A stretch of DNA of 64,000 bases from Methylobacterium brachythecii (GTDB lineage: Bacteria; Pseudomonadota; Alphaproteobacteria; Rhizobiales; Beijerinckiaceae), in NCBI RefSeq assembly GCF_014196345.1, contig NZ_JACIDN010000008.1:62001-126000 (forward strand), read 5' to 3'. The notes beneath the pieces were generated by a model, which saw only the letters and a program-made list of their open reading frames with translations, was not told where the DNA came from and searched no databases. The translations under genes and the position numbers were made by a program. Below are positions 17,492 to 26,526 of the stretch, piece by piece; position 1 is the first letter of the stretch; every line of letters begins with the position of its first letter.

Positions 17492-18400
17492 TCACGCGTC
17501 CGTCGGAAGATCTGGGGCGATCGGATTCGGCACCGCGTCGGCGGCACGGCGCGCCCAGAGTGGCATCCGCTGAGCGAGTCGCCGCCGGAAGCCCGCGCGC
17601 ATCTGCGCGACGGTGCCGCTGCGCGAGACCAGCAGCAGCATCGCGTGCGGATTGGTCGTGAAGTAGCGCCAGAACAGTCGGGCCGGCTCTTCCTTGATCC
17701 GCCAGGCCCATTCGAGCCCGAAGCGCTGCATCCAGTCCGGCGCGCGCGAGCGGCTGCCCGACAGGAAGTTGAACAGACCGCCCGAGGTCTTGATCAGCCC
17801 GACATTCGTGAGCAACGGACCGAACTCGTAGACGAAGACCTGCTCGCGCGGCACGCCGAGGGCCAGCCAGAGGATGTCCGGCGCCAGCGCATCGATTTCA
17901 CGGATTTTTTCGCGCAGGGCCTCCCCCTCCAGGTAGCCATGCGAGTGGCCGACGATCCGGATGCCGGGATGGAGGCGCCGGACGTTCTCGACGGCCAGCC
18001 GGTTCTCCTCCTCGTTCGCGCCGAAGAGGTAGAAGGACAGGTTCCGCTTCACCGCACCGCGCGCGACGCTATGGAAGAGGTCGGTCGTCGCCACGCGCTC
18101 CGGCAGCGGATGCTCGCCGAAGAAGCGGGAAGCGACCACCATGGGCTGTCCGTCGGCGTTGATGAGATCCGCCTGCGCCAGCATCCGCGCGAAGTCGCGG
18201 TCGCGGGCGTAGCGCGAGAGGACCTCGCCGTTGGCCGAGGTCAGGAACAGCGGCAGGTTGGGCCTGGGATGGCTCTCGGCGGCGGAGAGCATCAGGTCTG
18301 CCATCTCCTGCATGCCGAGTACTGCGATCGGCATGCCGCCGAGCTTCGTGGCCGTGACGTCGCGAACGAGGTCCCGGGAATGAGGGGCGACGGGCGCCAT
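17492..18400 (-). CDS. WecG/TagA/CpsF-family (GT26) glycosyltransferase
   Basis: The 302-residue enzyme adds a sugar to a lipid-linked intermediate of a surface polysaccharide. Family motifs are seen: LTSANGEVLSRYARD and LINADGQPMVVASRFFGEHP with PERVATTDLF in the first half, then LFGANEEENRLAVENVRRLHPGIRIVGHSHGYL and LALGVPREQVFVYEFG, and a C-terminal SGSRSRAPDWMQRFGLEWAWRIKEEPARLFWRY region that docks to the membrane. Start ATG 18400 lies 2 bp after the stop of the chain-length gene, so the two are translationally close. Alternative upstream starts would overlap that gene heavily. Confidence 0.92.
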   Translation of the reverse strand: MAPVAPHSRDLVRDVTATKLGGMPIAVLGMQEMADLMLSAAESHPRPNLPLFLTSANGEVLSRYARDRDFARMLAQADLINADGQPMVVASRFFGEHPLPERVATTDLFHSVARGAVKRNLSFYLFGANEEENRLAVENVRRLHPGIRIVGHSHGYLEGEALREKIREIDALAPDILWLALGVPREQVFVYEFGPLLTNVGLIKTSGGLFNFLSGSRSRAPDWMQRFGLEWAWRIKEEPARLFWRYFTTNPHAMLLLVSRSGTVAQMRAGFRRRLAQRMPLWARRAADAVPNPIAPDLPTDA

Positions 18401-18402
18401 GC

Positions 18403-19971
18403 TCACAGGTAGCCTCCCACGGTCGCGGGCAGGCGCTCGGCGCCGACGATGGCAACTGCATTCGGGCGTCGACGGCGCGCGGCCGAAATCGAGTCGAGCA
18501 TGCCGTCGCCGGCCTCGCGCGAGGTGTGCATCTCGCCCTTCAGCCATTCCTCGGCGAGTGCCAGCGCGATGCCGAGCAGCAGGCCGGCGACGAGGCCGAG
18601 CATGGCGAGCGTGCGCGCGGGCGGCGGGTAGCTGCGATTGAGCGGCTTCACGGCCTGCGTGATGATGCGGGCATTGCCGACGTCGAGGCGGGCCTGCTGT
18701 CCGGTCTCGCGGGCGCGGACCAGGAAGGCCTCGTAGACGGCGCGGCTGGCGTCGACCTCGCGGTCCAGCTCACGCAGCCGGATGGAGGCCTGTGCGAGTC
18801 CGACCGTCCTGCCCTTGGCCGCGTCGAAGCTCTTTTCGAGTGACATCACCGTCGCCTGGGCGCGGGCGAGATCCGTCCTGGCCGCCTGCGCATAGCGGCC
18901 GATCTCCTGGTCGATCAGCTTGCGCGAGAGCTGCAGCTGCGAGGCGATCGAGGTCACCTGCGGATGGCGCGGCCCGAGATCGTGGGCGAGCTCGGCCTGC
19001 TTGCGCGAGAGTTCGGCATACTGGCCGCGAAGGGCCGTGATCGCCTGCGAGGCGAGCGCATCCTCGGTCGCACCCGCATCGATGCCGGCGGCCTGCATGC
19101 GCTGCACCTGGTCGACGCGAGCCTGCGCGTCGGCGGCGCGGACGCGAGCACCGGCGAGCTGGGCGTTCAGCTGCGTCAGCTGTTGGTCCGTGACCAGCAC
19201 ATCGCGGGTGCCGATCAGGCCGTTCTCGGCCTTGTAGGTCTGGACCCGGCTCTCTGCGCGGTTAACGTCCTCGCGCAGCTCGACGAGCCGGGACGAGAGG
19301 CCCGCGCTGGCGCGGTTGGCGGCCTCGGCCCGATTGGCGGCCTCCTCGGCGAGGTAGGAATCCACGACGGCGTTGGCGATCCGCGCAGCCTTGTCGGCAT
19401 CGCGGGAGGACGCCTCGACATCCACGATGAAGGTGCGGCCGGTACGGCGCACGGCGACGCGCTTCGAGAGCGCTTCGAGTGCTGCCGAGAAGCTGGTGGC
19501 TGCATCGGGGGCGGCTGGCTGTGTCTGGCCGAGCTTCTGTGCCAACGAGCCGAGCAGTCCCGGCGAGGCACCTGCGCCTCCGAATTCGGGATCGTGCATC
19601 AGGTCGAGCGTTTCGACGACGCGGCCGAGCACGTTGCTCGAGGTGATCACCTGCGCCTGGCTCTCGACGATGGTCAGGAAGCCGCCGGAATCCTGCCCGG
19701 CCGCCGTCAGCTCCTTGTCGAGAAGGCGAAGATCGCGCGGGTCGATATAGAGCTGCGCCCCGGCCGTGTAGCGGGGCGTCAGCACCTTGCCGACCGCGAA
19801 GGCGAGCCCCGTGCCGATGATCGCGCAACCCGCGATCAACAGCGCACGGCGCCGCAGGACGGCCAGGACATGGCGGACCGAGGGACCACGGGGGGCCGTC
19901 GCTTCACCCGGCCCTCGGCGCCGCTGCAAGGCGGTGCTGTTGCGCGGATCGACGTCGTCGTAAACCAGCAT
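18403..19971 (-). CDS. Exopolysaccharide chain-length/transport protein (Wzz/GumC type), no kinase domain
   Basis: The 522-residue inner-membrane protein sets polymer length and links polymerase to export. It has a first span near residues 42-62 (LLIAGCAIIGTGLAFAVGKVL), a long periplasmic coiled-coil region (about 190-400, rich in Ala, Arg, Glu, Gln), a Pro-rich motif PLNRSYPPPAR before the second span (about 452-475), and a short Arg-rich cytosolic tail. The tail has no Walker motifs or Tyr cluster, so the BY-kinase part is absent or encoded elsewhere. ATG 19971; a 211-bp promoter region precedes it. It is followed 2 bp later by the WecG-type gene. Confidence 0.9.
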   Translation of the reverse strand: MLVYDDVDPRNSTALQRRRGPGEATAPRGPSVRHVLAVLRRRALLIAGCAIIGTGLAFAVGKVLTPRYTAGAQLYIDPRDLRLLDKELTAAGQDSGGFLTIVESQAQVITSSNVLGRVVETLDLMHDPEFGGAGASPGLLGSLAQKLGQTQPAAPDAATSFSAALEALSKRVAVRRTGRTFIVDVEASSRDADKAARIANAVVDSYLAEEAANRAEAANRASAGLSSRLVELREDVNRAESRVQTYKAENGLIGTRDVLVTDQQLTQLNAQLAGARVRAADAQARVDQVQRMQAAGIDAGATEDALASQAITALRGQYAELSRKQAELAHDLGPRHPQVTSIASQLQLSRKLIDQEIGRYAQAARTDLARAQATVMSLEKSFDAAKGRTVGLAQASIRLRELDREVDASRAVYEAFLVRARETGQQARLDVGNARIITQAVKPLNRSYPPPARTLAMLGLVAGLLLGIALALAEEWLKGEMHTSREAGDGMLDSISAARRRRPNAVAIVGAERLPATVGGYL

Positions 19972-20182
19972 CGAAAGGCTCCGGTCGAGACCGGCTACGG
20001 GACGAGTCCCGTAACCGGATCGTCGGCGCCTCCGTCGAACGGACCTGCCTCAGAGTGAGACAGGATCCGCGTTCGGGCGCCGCGACAGTCTCGAAGTCGC
20101 AACCTGCGAACCACCGGAGCGAAAGCTGAGGTTGGCAGGGACCGCTGCGATGCGAGGTGGTTAAGAGAGTCTTAAGTGACCG

Positions 20183-20983
20183 TCAGAGCGCGCGGCGCAG
20201 GGCCTCGGCGACGGGCACGCACGCAATGTCGCGGTCGCCGGCCGCGCGCAGGGCCGTCTCGAGCAAGCCGGGCGAACAGCCGTAAGGGCTCGGATTCTCG
20301 ACGACGTCGTGGCCGTAGAAGACGAGCCAGCCCTTCTTCTCCAAGGCCTCGTCCATCAGCCGCGTGATCCCCGCGGCATCCAACCGTCCATCCATCAGCG
20401 GATTGGCCTTGAGAAGTTGGAGATCGGCCCTGCCGACATTCAGGCCGGGCCCGATGCCGCGGCTGGTCCGGTAGATCGAGGCGAGCGTCTTCTTGGCCGG
20501 GAGCGACCCGAACCCGAAGGGAAAGGCAAAGCTCTCCAGGGTCAGGCCCGGCACGACCGCGCGCAGGCATTCAGCGTTGCGCTGGGACTCCGCGACGATG
20601 CTCTCGGAGCGGAGGTTGGGCACGAAGATGTGCGAATAGGTGTGGCTGCCGATCTCGTGACCCGCCGTGTGAAGGGCCGTGATGTGATCCGCATCGGCGA
20701 CGCGCCAATGTCGGGCCTGCGTCCCGATCAGGCCGCCGGAAATGTAGAAGGTGCCCCTGGCGCTGTGGGCCTCCAGCATCTGCGCGCCGGTGGTGGCGGC
20801 GCAGACCGGGACGTCGTCGAAGGTGAAGCTGACCAGTGGCGTCGCCGGAGCGAGCTCCACCGGGGAGGTGCGGATGTGCCGGGCGAGACGATGCGTCAAG
20901 CGTACTCGCCACGTGGCGGCACCGGCGACGTCACCATCCAGCGGTATCGTGAGCAAGCGACTACTCCGCTGCGACGCGCGCAT
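20183..20983 (-). CDS. Polysaccharide deacetylase (NodB homology, CE4)
   Basis: The 266-residue protein removes acetyl groups from a polysaccharide or its precursor. Metal and catalytic motifs of CE4 are visible: TFDD at 54-57 (catalytic base and metal Asp), HTYSH at 114-118 (metal His pair), FAFPFGFGS near 146 and FYGHDV near 225. No signal peptide is apparent, suggesting a cytosolic or membrane-associated location. The ATG at 20983 overlaps the end of the upstream methyltransferase gene by 23 bp, so the two are coupled. Substrate is probably the sugar polymer made by this locus. Confidence 0.9.
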   Translation of the reverse strand: MRASQRSSRLLTIPLDGDVAGAATWRVRLTHRLARHIRTSPVELAPATPLVSFTFDDVPVCAATTGAQMLEAHSARGTFYISGGLIGTQARHWRVADADHITALHTAGHEIGSHTYSHIFVPNLRSESIVAESQRNAECLRAVVPGLTLESFAFPFGFGSLPAKKTLASIYRTSRGIGPGLNVGRADLQLLKANPLMDGRLDAAGITRLMDEALEKKGWLVFYGHDVVENPSPYGCSPGLLETALRAAGDRDIACVPVAEALRRAL

Positions 20984-21767
20984 CCGCCCGCTTGCGCAGG
21001 ACGAGGTGATAGTCGCCGTGGCGGAGGTTCACCCGGTTGAGCAGCAGGCCGTTGACGAGGCTCGTGATCCCATCGACCACCGTCGCGAGCGCTCGCTGGC
21101 GCGTGCGCATCTCCGCGAAACGCGGGCTCTCGTAGACGCGCTCGTACACGGTCTCGAAGCCGCGCGCGGCCATGAAGGCCTTGAGGCGGCCCGGCAGCAC
21201 GAGCGGATGATAATGGACCGGGAACGGCGCCTCGCCCGGCAGCCCAGCCCGATCGTTCCCACGGATGTGGCGGTAGAACCAGACGTGGAACCAGTGGGGC
21301 GAGTGCTTCGTCACCAGCCCCGAAAGCGAGCGCGGATGCGGCGCACCGATGAGGACGAGACCGCCGGGCCGCACGGCTTCCGCGAAGCGTTCCAGTGCGG
21401 CATCGACCTCGGGCAAGTGCTCGATGACGTTGTAGCTGGTGACGAGATCGATGCTCTCGGCCGGCAGGTGATGAGTCTGCACGTCGCCGCAGATCCGGGT
21501 CTCGGCATAGGCATTGTTGGAGATCTGCGTCGGATCGATGTCGACGACGGTGACGTCGGAGCGCTCCAGGAGCGCCACCGGCAGGTAGGATGCCGCACCG
21601 CCGCCGGCCTCGTAGACCGAGACCCGGCCCGCGGGCAGCAGGCGCTGCAGGATCGCGTGGACCTTGGACAGGCTGTCGCCGGCTTCGCCGGCCGGCATCT
21701 CGGTGTCGTGGTGCAGGTCGCCTTCGGCGATAGACATCAAGCCGTCCGTCATGATCGTCTGGTTCAA
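20961..21767 (-). CDS. Class I SAM-dependent methyltransferase
   Basis: A 268-residue methyltransferase, probably acting on a sugar or the glycan end of the polysaccharide. Motif I reads VYEAGGGAASYLPVAL, followed by VTVVDIDPTQISNN (acidic loop) and SYNVIEHLPEVDAALERFAEAVRPGGLVLIGAPHP, typical of UbiE/Methyltransf_11-type enzymes; a C-terminal basic helix pair may contact membrane. The likely start is a TTG at 21767 with GGAGG seven bases upstream; ATG 21752 is an alternative. It overlaps the deacetylase gene by 23 bp. Confidence 0.85.
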   Translation of the reverse strand: MNQTIMTDGLMSIAEGDLHHDTEMPAGEAGDSLSKVHAILQRLLPAGRVSVYEAGGGAASYLPVALLERSDVTVVDIDPTQISNNAYAETRICGDVQTHHLPAESIDLVTSYNVIEHLPEVDAALERFAEAVRPGGLVLIGAPHPRSLSGLVTKHSPHWFHVWFYRHIRGNDRAGLPGEAPFPVHYHPLVLPGRLKAFMAARGFETVYERVYESPRFAEMRTRQRALATVVDGITSLVNGLLLNRVNLRHGDYHLVLRKRADARVAAE

Positions 21768-21980
21768 GATCAATCCTCCGTCCTCGCGTGATGTCGATCC
21801 CGGACAAGGACGAAGGGGCATCTGCCGAAACGAGGAAGGTGCCGAGTGAAAAGCCGAGCGCTGCTTTTTGCAGAACGTCGGTTATTTTTCTATCTACGGA
21901 ACACAGATTTTGCCGTATTGGCTCATCTGCGTCCAGTATCGGTCACGCAACCAAGCTGTCGCCAGACGTTGCTGTTGCGC

Positions 21981-23018
21981 TTAAGCAGCTTCCATCCGGA
22001 TTTTCTGCTCCGCATTTGAATTTTCGGAATAGAACGCGGCGAGAGCCGTACGGATCGTCGCGAGGGGCGTGGAACCGAACGACTGGATGCAGAAAGCGCA
22101 TTCCCGTGGCGTCGCCGCTCGCAGCATCGCCAGGATGTCTGCGGCGCTCAACTCGTCCGCATCCCAATGCGTACGGGTGAAGCTCTCGCTGGTGCGCGTG
22201 TGCCGCGCCGCGCCGGCGGCCGAGCTTTCGACGAAGGCGCCGTAGATCATGTACTCGGAGAAATCCCGGTCTCGGCACATGGCGGCGACCCAGTCGCGCC
22301 CCGAGACGCTCTCCATCCGCGCAATCATCCCCTGCACCGTCGCCTGATCCCAGACGATGATCTGGTCGATGTAGTCGTCCGCCGGAAAGCTCGGTTCGAC
22401 CGTGCCCAGCAAGCGGCTCGCAGTCTCGATCCATTTCATGTGACGCGGCCGATGCGCCCGGATGCCGCCCTCATAGACGTGGAGCGGTACGGAGTTCGGG
22501 AGAGCCAACGGCGCGAGATCGAAATCCTTGAAGAAGACGTTGTCGGAATCGACGATGCAGAAGCGTTGTTCCGGCAGGGAGGCCGCCGCCTGGATCTTGA
22601 CGATCTGCTGGGAGTGCCAGCCGCTGATCGGCCAACCCTGCGACGTCCACCAGTATTGTCTGCCCTTCCACTTCAGGAACGGGATGTGGCGCAGCCATTG
22701 CGGCAGGAAGGCCGAGACCGGGAGGATCTGCCGGTCATGCCGTCGGAATCGTTCGAAGAGCGGCACGTCTTCGTCATGCACGATGACGTAGTGCTGGCCA
22801 CGGACTGCGATGTGGCGGTCGATGCTCTCGAAGAGGAGCTCGCAGCGATCGAGGTCGCCTCGATAGCTCGGCGTGATCAGACCCACGGTCTCGGGTTGGC
22901 CGCGCTCGTTTGGTTCGGTCAGCGCCGGCATGCCTGCCTCCTTCGACCCCGTGAAGTCCGATGCACTGCGCCGCTCGTCCAGAGGGGAGAAACGCATTCT
23001 GGTCGTCGCGCCCGTCAT
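21981..23018 (-). CDS. DUF6492-like protein, probable glycan-processing enzyme of the exopolysaccharide locus
   Basis: A 345-residue soluble protein. It begins its fold with VGLITPSYRGDLDRCELLFESI, the start of a GT-A-like Rossmann domain, and has FCIVDSDNVFFKDFD near residues 160-175, where DSDN looks like a DXD metal/nucleotide-sugar motif, plus many aromatic residues (GRQYWWTSQGWPISGWHSQQ). I assign it to the DUF6492 group from memory of such sequences; no function is established. The ATG at 23018 overlaps the stop of the flippase gene by four bases (ATGA), so it is made in step with it and is probably a glycosyltransferase of the pathway. Confidence 0.7.
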   Translation of the reverse strand: MTGATTRMRFSPLDERRSASDFTGSKEAGMPALTEPNERGQPETVGLITPSYRGDLDRCELLFESIDRHIAVRGQHYVIVHDEDVPLFERFRRHDRQILPVSAFLPQWLRHIPFLKWKGRQYWWTSQGWPISGWHSQQIVKIQAAASLPEQRFCIVDSDNVFFKDFDLAPLALPNSVPLHVYEGGIRAHRPRHMKWIETASRLLGTVEPSFPADDYIDQIIVWDQATVQGMIARMESVSGRDWVAAMCRDRDFSEYMIYGAFVESSAAGAARHTRTSESFTRTHWDADELSAADILAMLRAATPRECAFCIQSFGSTPLATIRTALAAFYSENSNAEQKIRMEAA

Positions 23019-24358
23019 ACTCGCTTCGTCCTCATCGCGCCGTAAACGGCGATGAACGACAACAGATAGATCAGCGCGAAAACAGCATTCAGCCACACGA
23101 GCCAATTATCCGCTGGCGGCAACAGGATGATCAGCGCGGCGAGGGCGCCGGCCTTGATCGCCACCAATCCGGCAGTGAGTGCGGCCCGCAGGCCCATATT
23201 GCCGAAGGCGAAGAACAGTTCGCTGTGGAACTCGAGCAGGTTGCGCACGGCGGGCACGAGCACGATCACGGCCAGCATTCCGTAGGCCGATGCGACGTTG
23301 GCACCGAGGATCGTGGGCCAGACGCTGAGCAGTGCGACTAGGGCGAGGAGGCCGGCTGTCGAGACGCCGGCGACGAGCGCCTCGATCTTCAGGCTCTCGC
23401 GCACCATCGTTCCGGTTGCACGACCGACCTGGATCATCTTGCGCGAGTACATCATGAACATCGGCCGCAACGGCACGGCGGTGAGGTCGATGAGCCGGAT
23501 CGAGATGGCGTAGATGCCCGCCGTGCGCTCGCCTGCAAGCGAGAGGATGACGAACTTGTCGACCTCGCCCTGGGCCAGGAACATGCAGTAGGAGACCGCA
23601 TAGAACAGGCCGTCGCGCAGTTTCCCCCTCACGAGCTTCGGGCGAAAGCGCATGCGGATCCGAGGGTGGAAGACGGCCACCAGAATGGTCGCGGCCACGA
23701 GGTTGCCGGCGAGATAGTAGAGGCTCCAAGTCTCGGCACTGCCGCCCCCCATCGCCCAGAAGGCGACCGCGGCGGCGGCGCGAAAGCCCACCGGCAACGA
23801 GACCAGGGTCGAGGCTGCGCCGAACCGGCCGAGCCCGCTATTGACCTGGATGAGCAGCTCGATCTGCCGCCAGAGCGCGATCTCGACGAAGATGATCGCG
23901 GCGTAGGCCGGCAGCGCGATCACGGTGCGGAACAGGACGAGGTAGAGCACACCGGCCAGCGCCATCATGATCGGCAGGGCTGCGACGAAGCAGACGTGGT
24001 AGGCTGCGAGATAGGCGCCGAGGGAAGAGCGACGTCCCGCCGCCGAGCGCATGACGAAGGCCTGAAAGCCGAAGCCGGCAAAGCACCCGATCAGCACGCC
24101 GGCCGCCGAGACCGTGGCGAACACGCCCATGTCGGCGAGGCTGAGGGTGTTGGCGAGAAGGAAGAAGTAGACCACCTGCAGCCCGAGGCGGCCGCCCGAT
24201 CCGGCCAGCAGCTGGACGTAGCCGAGCACGGCGTTCCGGTGCGCCGCCCACCGCTCCGGTACGAGCCGTGCCGGATTGAGGCGGTGTCCCGAAACGGGTC
24301 GCCCGGCGAGGGGCGGCGGTCCGATCAGGGTCGGATTTCGGGACAGGGTGGCGCTCAT
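23015..24358 (-). CDS. Polysaccharide flippase (Wzx/MATE-like)
   Basis: The 447-residue integral membrane protein has about 12 hydrophobic spans starting near residue 45 (GYVQLLAGSGGRLGLQVVYFF) and fits the MVF/Wzx group that flips undecaprenyl-linked repeat units to the periplasm. The start ATG at 24358 gives an N-terminal cytosolic stretch of about 40 residues. The gene opens the minus-strand part of the locus and faces the GH10 gene across a 144-bp divergent promoter region. Downstream the DUF6492-like gene overlaps its stop by four bases. Confidence 0.88.
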   Translation of the reverse strand: MSATLSRNPTLIGPPPLAGRPVSGHRLNPARLVPERWAAHRNAVLGYVQLLAGSGGRLGLQVVYFFLLANTLSLADMGVFATVSAAGVLIGCFAGFGFQAFVMRSAAGRRSSLGAYLAAYHVCFVAALPIMMALAGVLYLVLFRTVIALPAYAAIIFVEIALWRQIELLIQVNSGLGRFGAASTLVSLPVGFRAAAAVAFWAMGGGSAETWSLYYLAGNLVAATILVAVFHPRIRMRFRPKLVRGKLRDGLFYAVSYCMFLAQGEVDKFVILSLAGERTAGIYAISIRLIDLTAVPLRPMFMMYSRKMIQVGRATGTMVRESLKIEALVAGVSTAGLLALVALLSVWPTILGANVASAYGMLAVIVLVPAVRNLLEFHSELFFAFGNMGLRAALTAGLVAIKAGALAALIILLPPADNWLVWLNAVFALIYLLSFIAVYGAMRTKRV

Positions 24359-24502
24359 GGACGGGATGTCCGCAGGCCCCGTGCCAGACCGCCGCTCGCC
24401 GCAGCCGCCTCGCGCGGCGCCCGAAGGCCATCTCGCAGTGGCAATCGATCGGCGGACCCGAACTTGCAATTCGGGTGGCATGAGAGCCGCCGAGGTTTCG
24501 CA

Positions 24503-25585
24503 ATGACACAGCCCTGTCCCACGCGACGGCAGATGCTGGCCAGCAGCCTGGCCGCGGCGGGACTGCCGTGCCTCGACCTGTCGGCTCGCGCTGCGGCGGG
24601 GCCGGGCGTCTTGGCACGCGCCGTCTACGGTGCGGCCGTGCGTGGAGACGCGCTGGCGAACGATCCCGCTTACGCCGAGGCCGTCGCAGCCCGCTGCCGC
24701 ACCATCGTCCCCGAGGGCAGCTTGAAATGGCCGGTGATCCGGCCAAACCGCGAGACCTTCGACTTCGGAGACGCCGACCGCATCGCCGCCTTCGCCGGCC
24801 GCCACGGCATCGGCCTGCGCGGCCACACCCTGGCCTGGTACGGCGGCATGCCGTCCTGGACGGACGCCATTACCTCGCGCGCCGAAGCCGAGCGCGTGCT
24901 GAGCGAGCATATCGAGCGGGTGGTGTCGCGCTATGCCGGCCTGATCACCTCGTGGGACGTGGTGAACGAGCCGATCCCCGACGCGCCGTCCTCGCCCGGT
25001 GACCTGCGCCCCTTCGTGTGGACCCGGACGCTTGGCGCCGACTACATCCCGATCGCCTTCCGCGCGGCCGCCTCCGCCGACCCAACCGCCCGCCTCGTCC
25101 TCAACGAATACGACGTCGAGTTCGCCGGCGCCCGCTTCAAGGGCAAGCGCGACGCACTGCTGGCCATCGCGCGCCGGCTCGTCGATTCCGGCGTGCCCCT
25201 CCATGCAATCGGGCTGCAGGCCCACCTCTTCGCCGACCGGTCCATAGACCGGGACGGGCTGCAGGCCTTCCTGCGCGAGATCCGGGCAATGAAGCTCGAC
25301 GTGCTCGTGACCGAGCTCGACGTGGTCGACGTCAGCTTGCCCGGAGACGTCGAGGCCCGCGACCGCCAGGTCGCCGAGATGGCGCGCGCGTTCCTCTCCG
25401 CCGTCGCCGAGGTGATCCCGCCGAGCACGATCCTCACCTGGGGCATCAGCGACCGCTACACCTGGGTGCCGACCTACTTCACGAGGCCCGACGGCCTGCC
25501 GAACCGGCCTCTGCCGCTGGACGCCGCCATGCGTCCGAAGCCGCTCATGGCCGTCATCGAACGCTATACGCGGAGCGCATCATGA
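24503..25585 (+). CDS. GH10 family glycoside hydrolase (xylanase-like)
   Basis: The 360-residue enzyme is a single GH10 TIM barrel that cleaves beta-1,4-linked glycans. The acid/base Glu lies in SWDVVNEP (E156) and the nucleophile in VLVTELDVVD (E271); the LRGHTLAWYGGMPSW segment is the conserved substrate-binding His/Trp strand. The N terminus TRRQMLASSLAAAGLPCLDL has two arginines before a hydrophobic stretch, a Tat-like signal. It starts the plus-strand half of the exopolysaccharide locus and its stop overlaps the GT2 start (ATGA). In this setting it most likely trims or releases the locus's own polymer rather than digesting plant xylan. Confidence 0.93.
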   Translation: MTQPCPTRRQMLASSLAAAGLPCLDLSARAAAGPGVLARAVYGAAVRGDALANDPAYAEAVAARCRTIVPEGSLKWPVIRPNRETFDFGDADRIAAFAGRHGIGLRGHTLAWYGGMPSWTDAITSRAEAERVLSEHIERVVSRYAGLITSWDVVNEPIPDAPSSPGDLRPFVWTRTLGADYIPIAFRAAASADPTARLVLNEYDVEFAGARFKGKRDALLAIARRLVDSGVPLHAIGLQAHLFADRSIDRDGLQAFLREIRAMKLDVLVTELDVVDVSLPGDVEARDRQVAEMARAFLSAVAEVIPPSTILTWGISDRYTWVPTYFTRPDGLPNRPLPLDAAMRPKPLMAVIERYTRSAS

Positions 25586-26526
25586 CCCCGAACCGCGAGA
25601 TCGACATCGTCGTCTGCGTGCCGACCTTCCGCCGGCCCGACTGGCTCGCCCGCACCCTCGGCTCCCTCGTCGCGCAGAGTTGCCGTCGGCCCTTCGCCGT
25701 CGTCGTGGCCGAGAACGACGCGGCCGGACAACAGGGCGCTGACGTCGCCTCGGAGGTCTTCGCGACCGGTCAGCTCCAGGGCCTGACCGTCGTCGAGAAG
25801 CGCCAAGGCAATTGCCACGCGATCAACGCGGCCTTCGGCACGGCGCTCACCGCGTTCCCGGCGGCACGCTACGTCCTAATGATCGACGATGACGAATGGG
25901 CCGAACCGGGCTGGCTCGAGGCCATGGTCTCGACCGCCGAACGCACCGGCGCCGGGGTCGTCGGCGGCCCGGTTATGCCGCAGATCGCGCGGGGTGGGCC
26001 GGCGGCCCTGGTGAGCCACCCGGCGTTCCGGCCGGCTTTCGACATCAGCGGCCCGGTGCCGAAGATCTACGGAAGCGGCAACTGCCTGATCGCGCGTACC
26101 ACCTTCGACCGGCTCGGGCTACCGGCCTTCGACCTCGCCTACAACTTCCTCGGCGGCGGCGACACGGACTTCTTCACGCGGGCCGAGCGCGCCGGCATCC
26201 GCTTCCAATGGGTCCAGGAGGCGGTGATCCGCGAGACCGTGCCCGTCGCACGCACGACGATGCGCTGGCTCGCGCGGCGCGGCCTGCGCATCGGCGCGAT
26301 CAACCATCGGATCGAGCTGAAACATGCCGTCGGCGGCGCCGGCCGGCTCGCCGTCGCGGCGAAGTCGCTGGGCGTGCTGGCCATCTCGCTCGTCAGGGGC
26401 CTGCGGCTGCTCGCCGAAACCCGGCAGCCCAAGATCGCTCTGCACCCGCTGCTCGTCGCCATAGGGCGCTGCCTCGCGGCGGCCGGCATCGAGCCGCAGG
26501 AATACCGCGCGGCGGCGCCGAAATGA
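25582..26526 (+). CDS. Glycosyltransferase family 2
   Basis: The 314-residue GT-A enzyme adds one sugar to the growing repeat unit. It starts IDIVVCVPTFRRPDWLARTL, has the nucleotide-sugar DXD-type motif MIDDDEWAEPGWLEAM near residue 100 and a GGGDTDFFTRAERAG acceptor-side motif (E/D-D type) near 190. A C-terminal hydrophobic and basic stretch (about 250-290) could hold it at the membrane. The ATG at 25582 overlaps the GH10 stop by four bases, and its own stop overlaps the next start the same way. Confidence 0.92.
   Translation: MTPNREIDIVVCVPTFRRPDWLARTLGSLVAQSCRRPFAVVVAENDAAGQQGADVASEVFATGQLQGLTVVEKRQGNCHAINAAFGTALTAFPAARYVLMIDDDEWAEPGWLEAMVSTAERTGAGVVGGPVMPQIARGGPAALVSHPAFRPAFDISGPVPKIYGSGNCLIARTTFDRLGLPAFDLAYNFLGGGDTDFFTRAERAGIRFQWVQEAVIRETVPVARTTMRWLARRGLRIGAINHRIELKHAVGGAGRLAVAAKSLGVLAISLVRGLRLLAETRQPKIALHPLLVAIGRCLAAAGIEPQEYRAAAPK

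Noticed and set aside
23666..24502. In-frame upstream extension of the GH10 gene
   Set aside because: The added 279 codons lie antisense to the flippase and are Arg/Gly/His-rich; the Tat-like signal at 24503 marks the true start.
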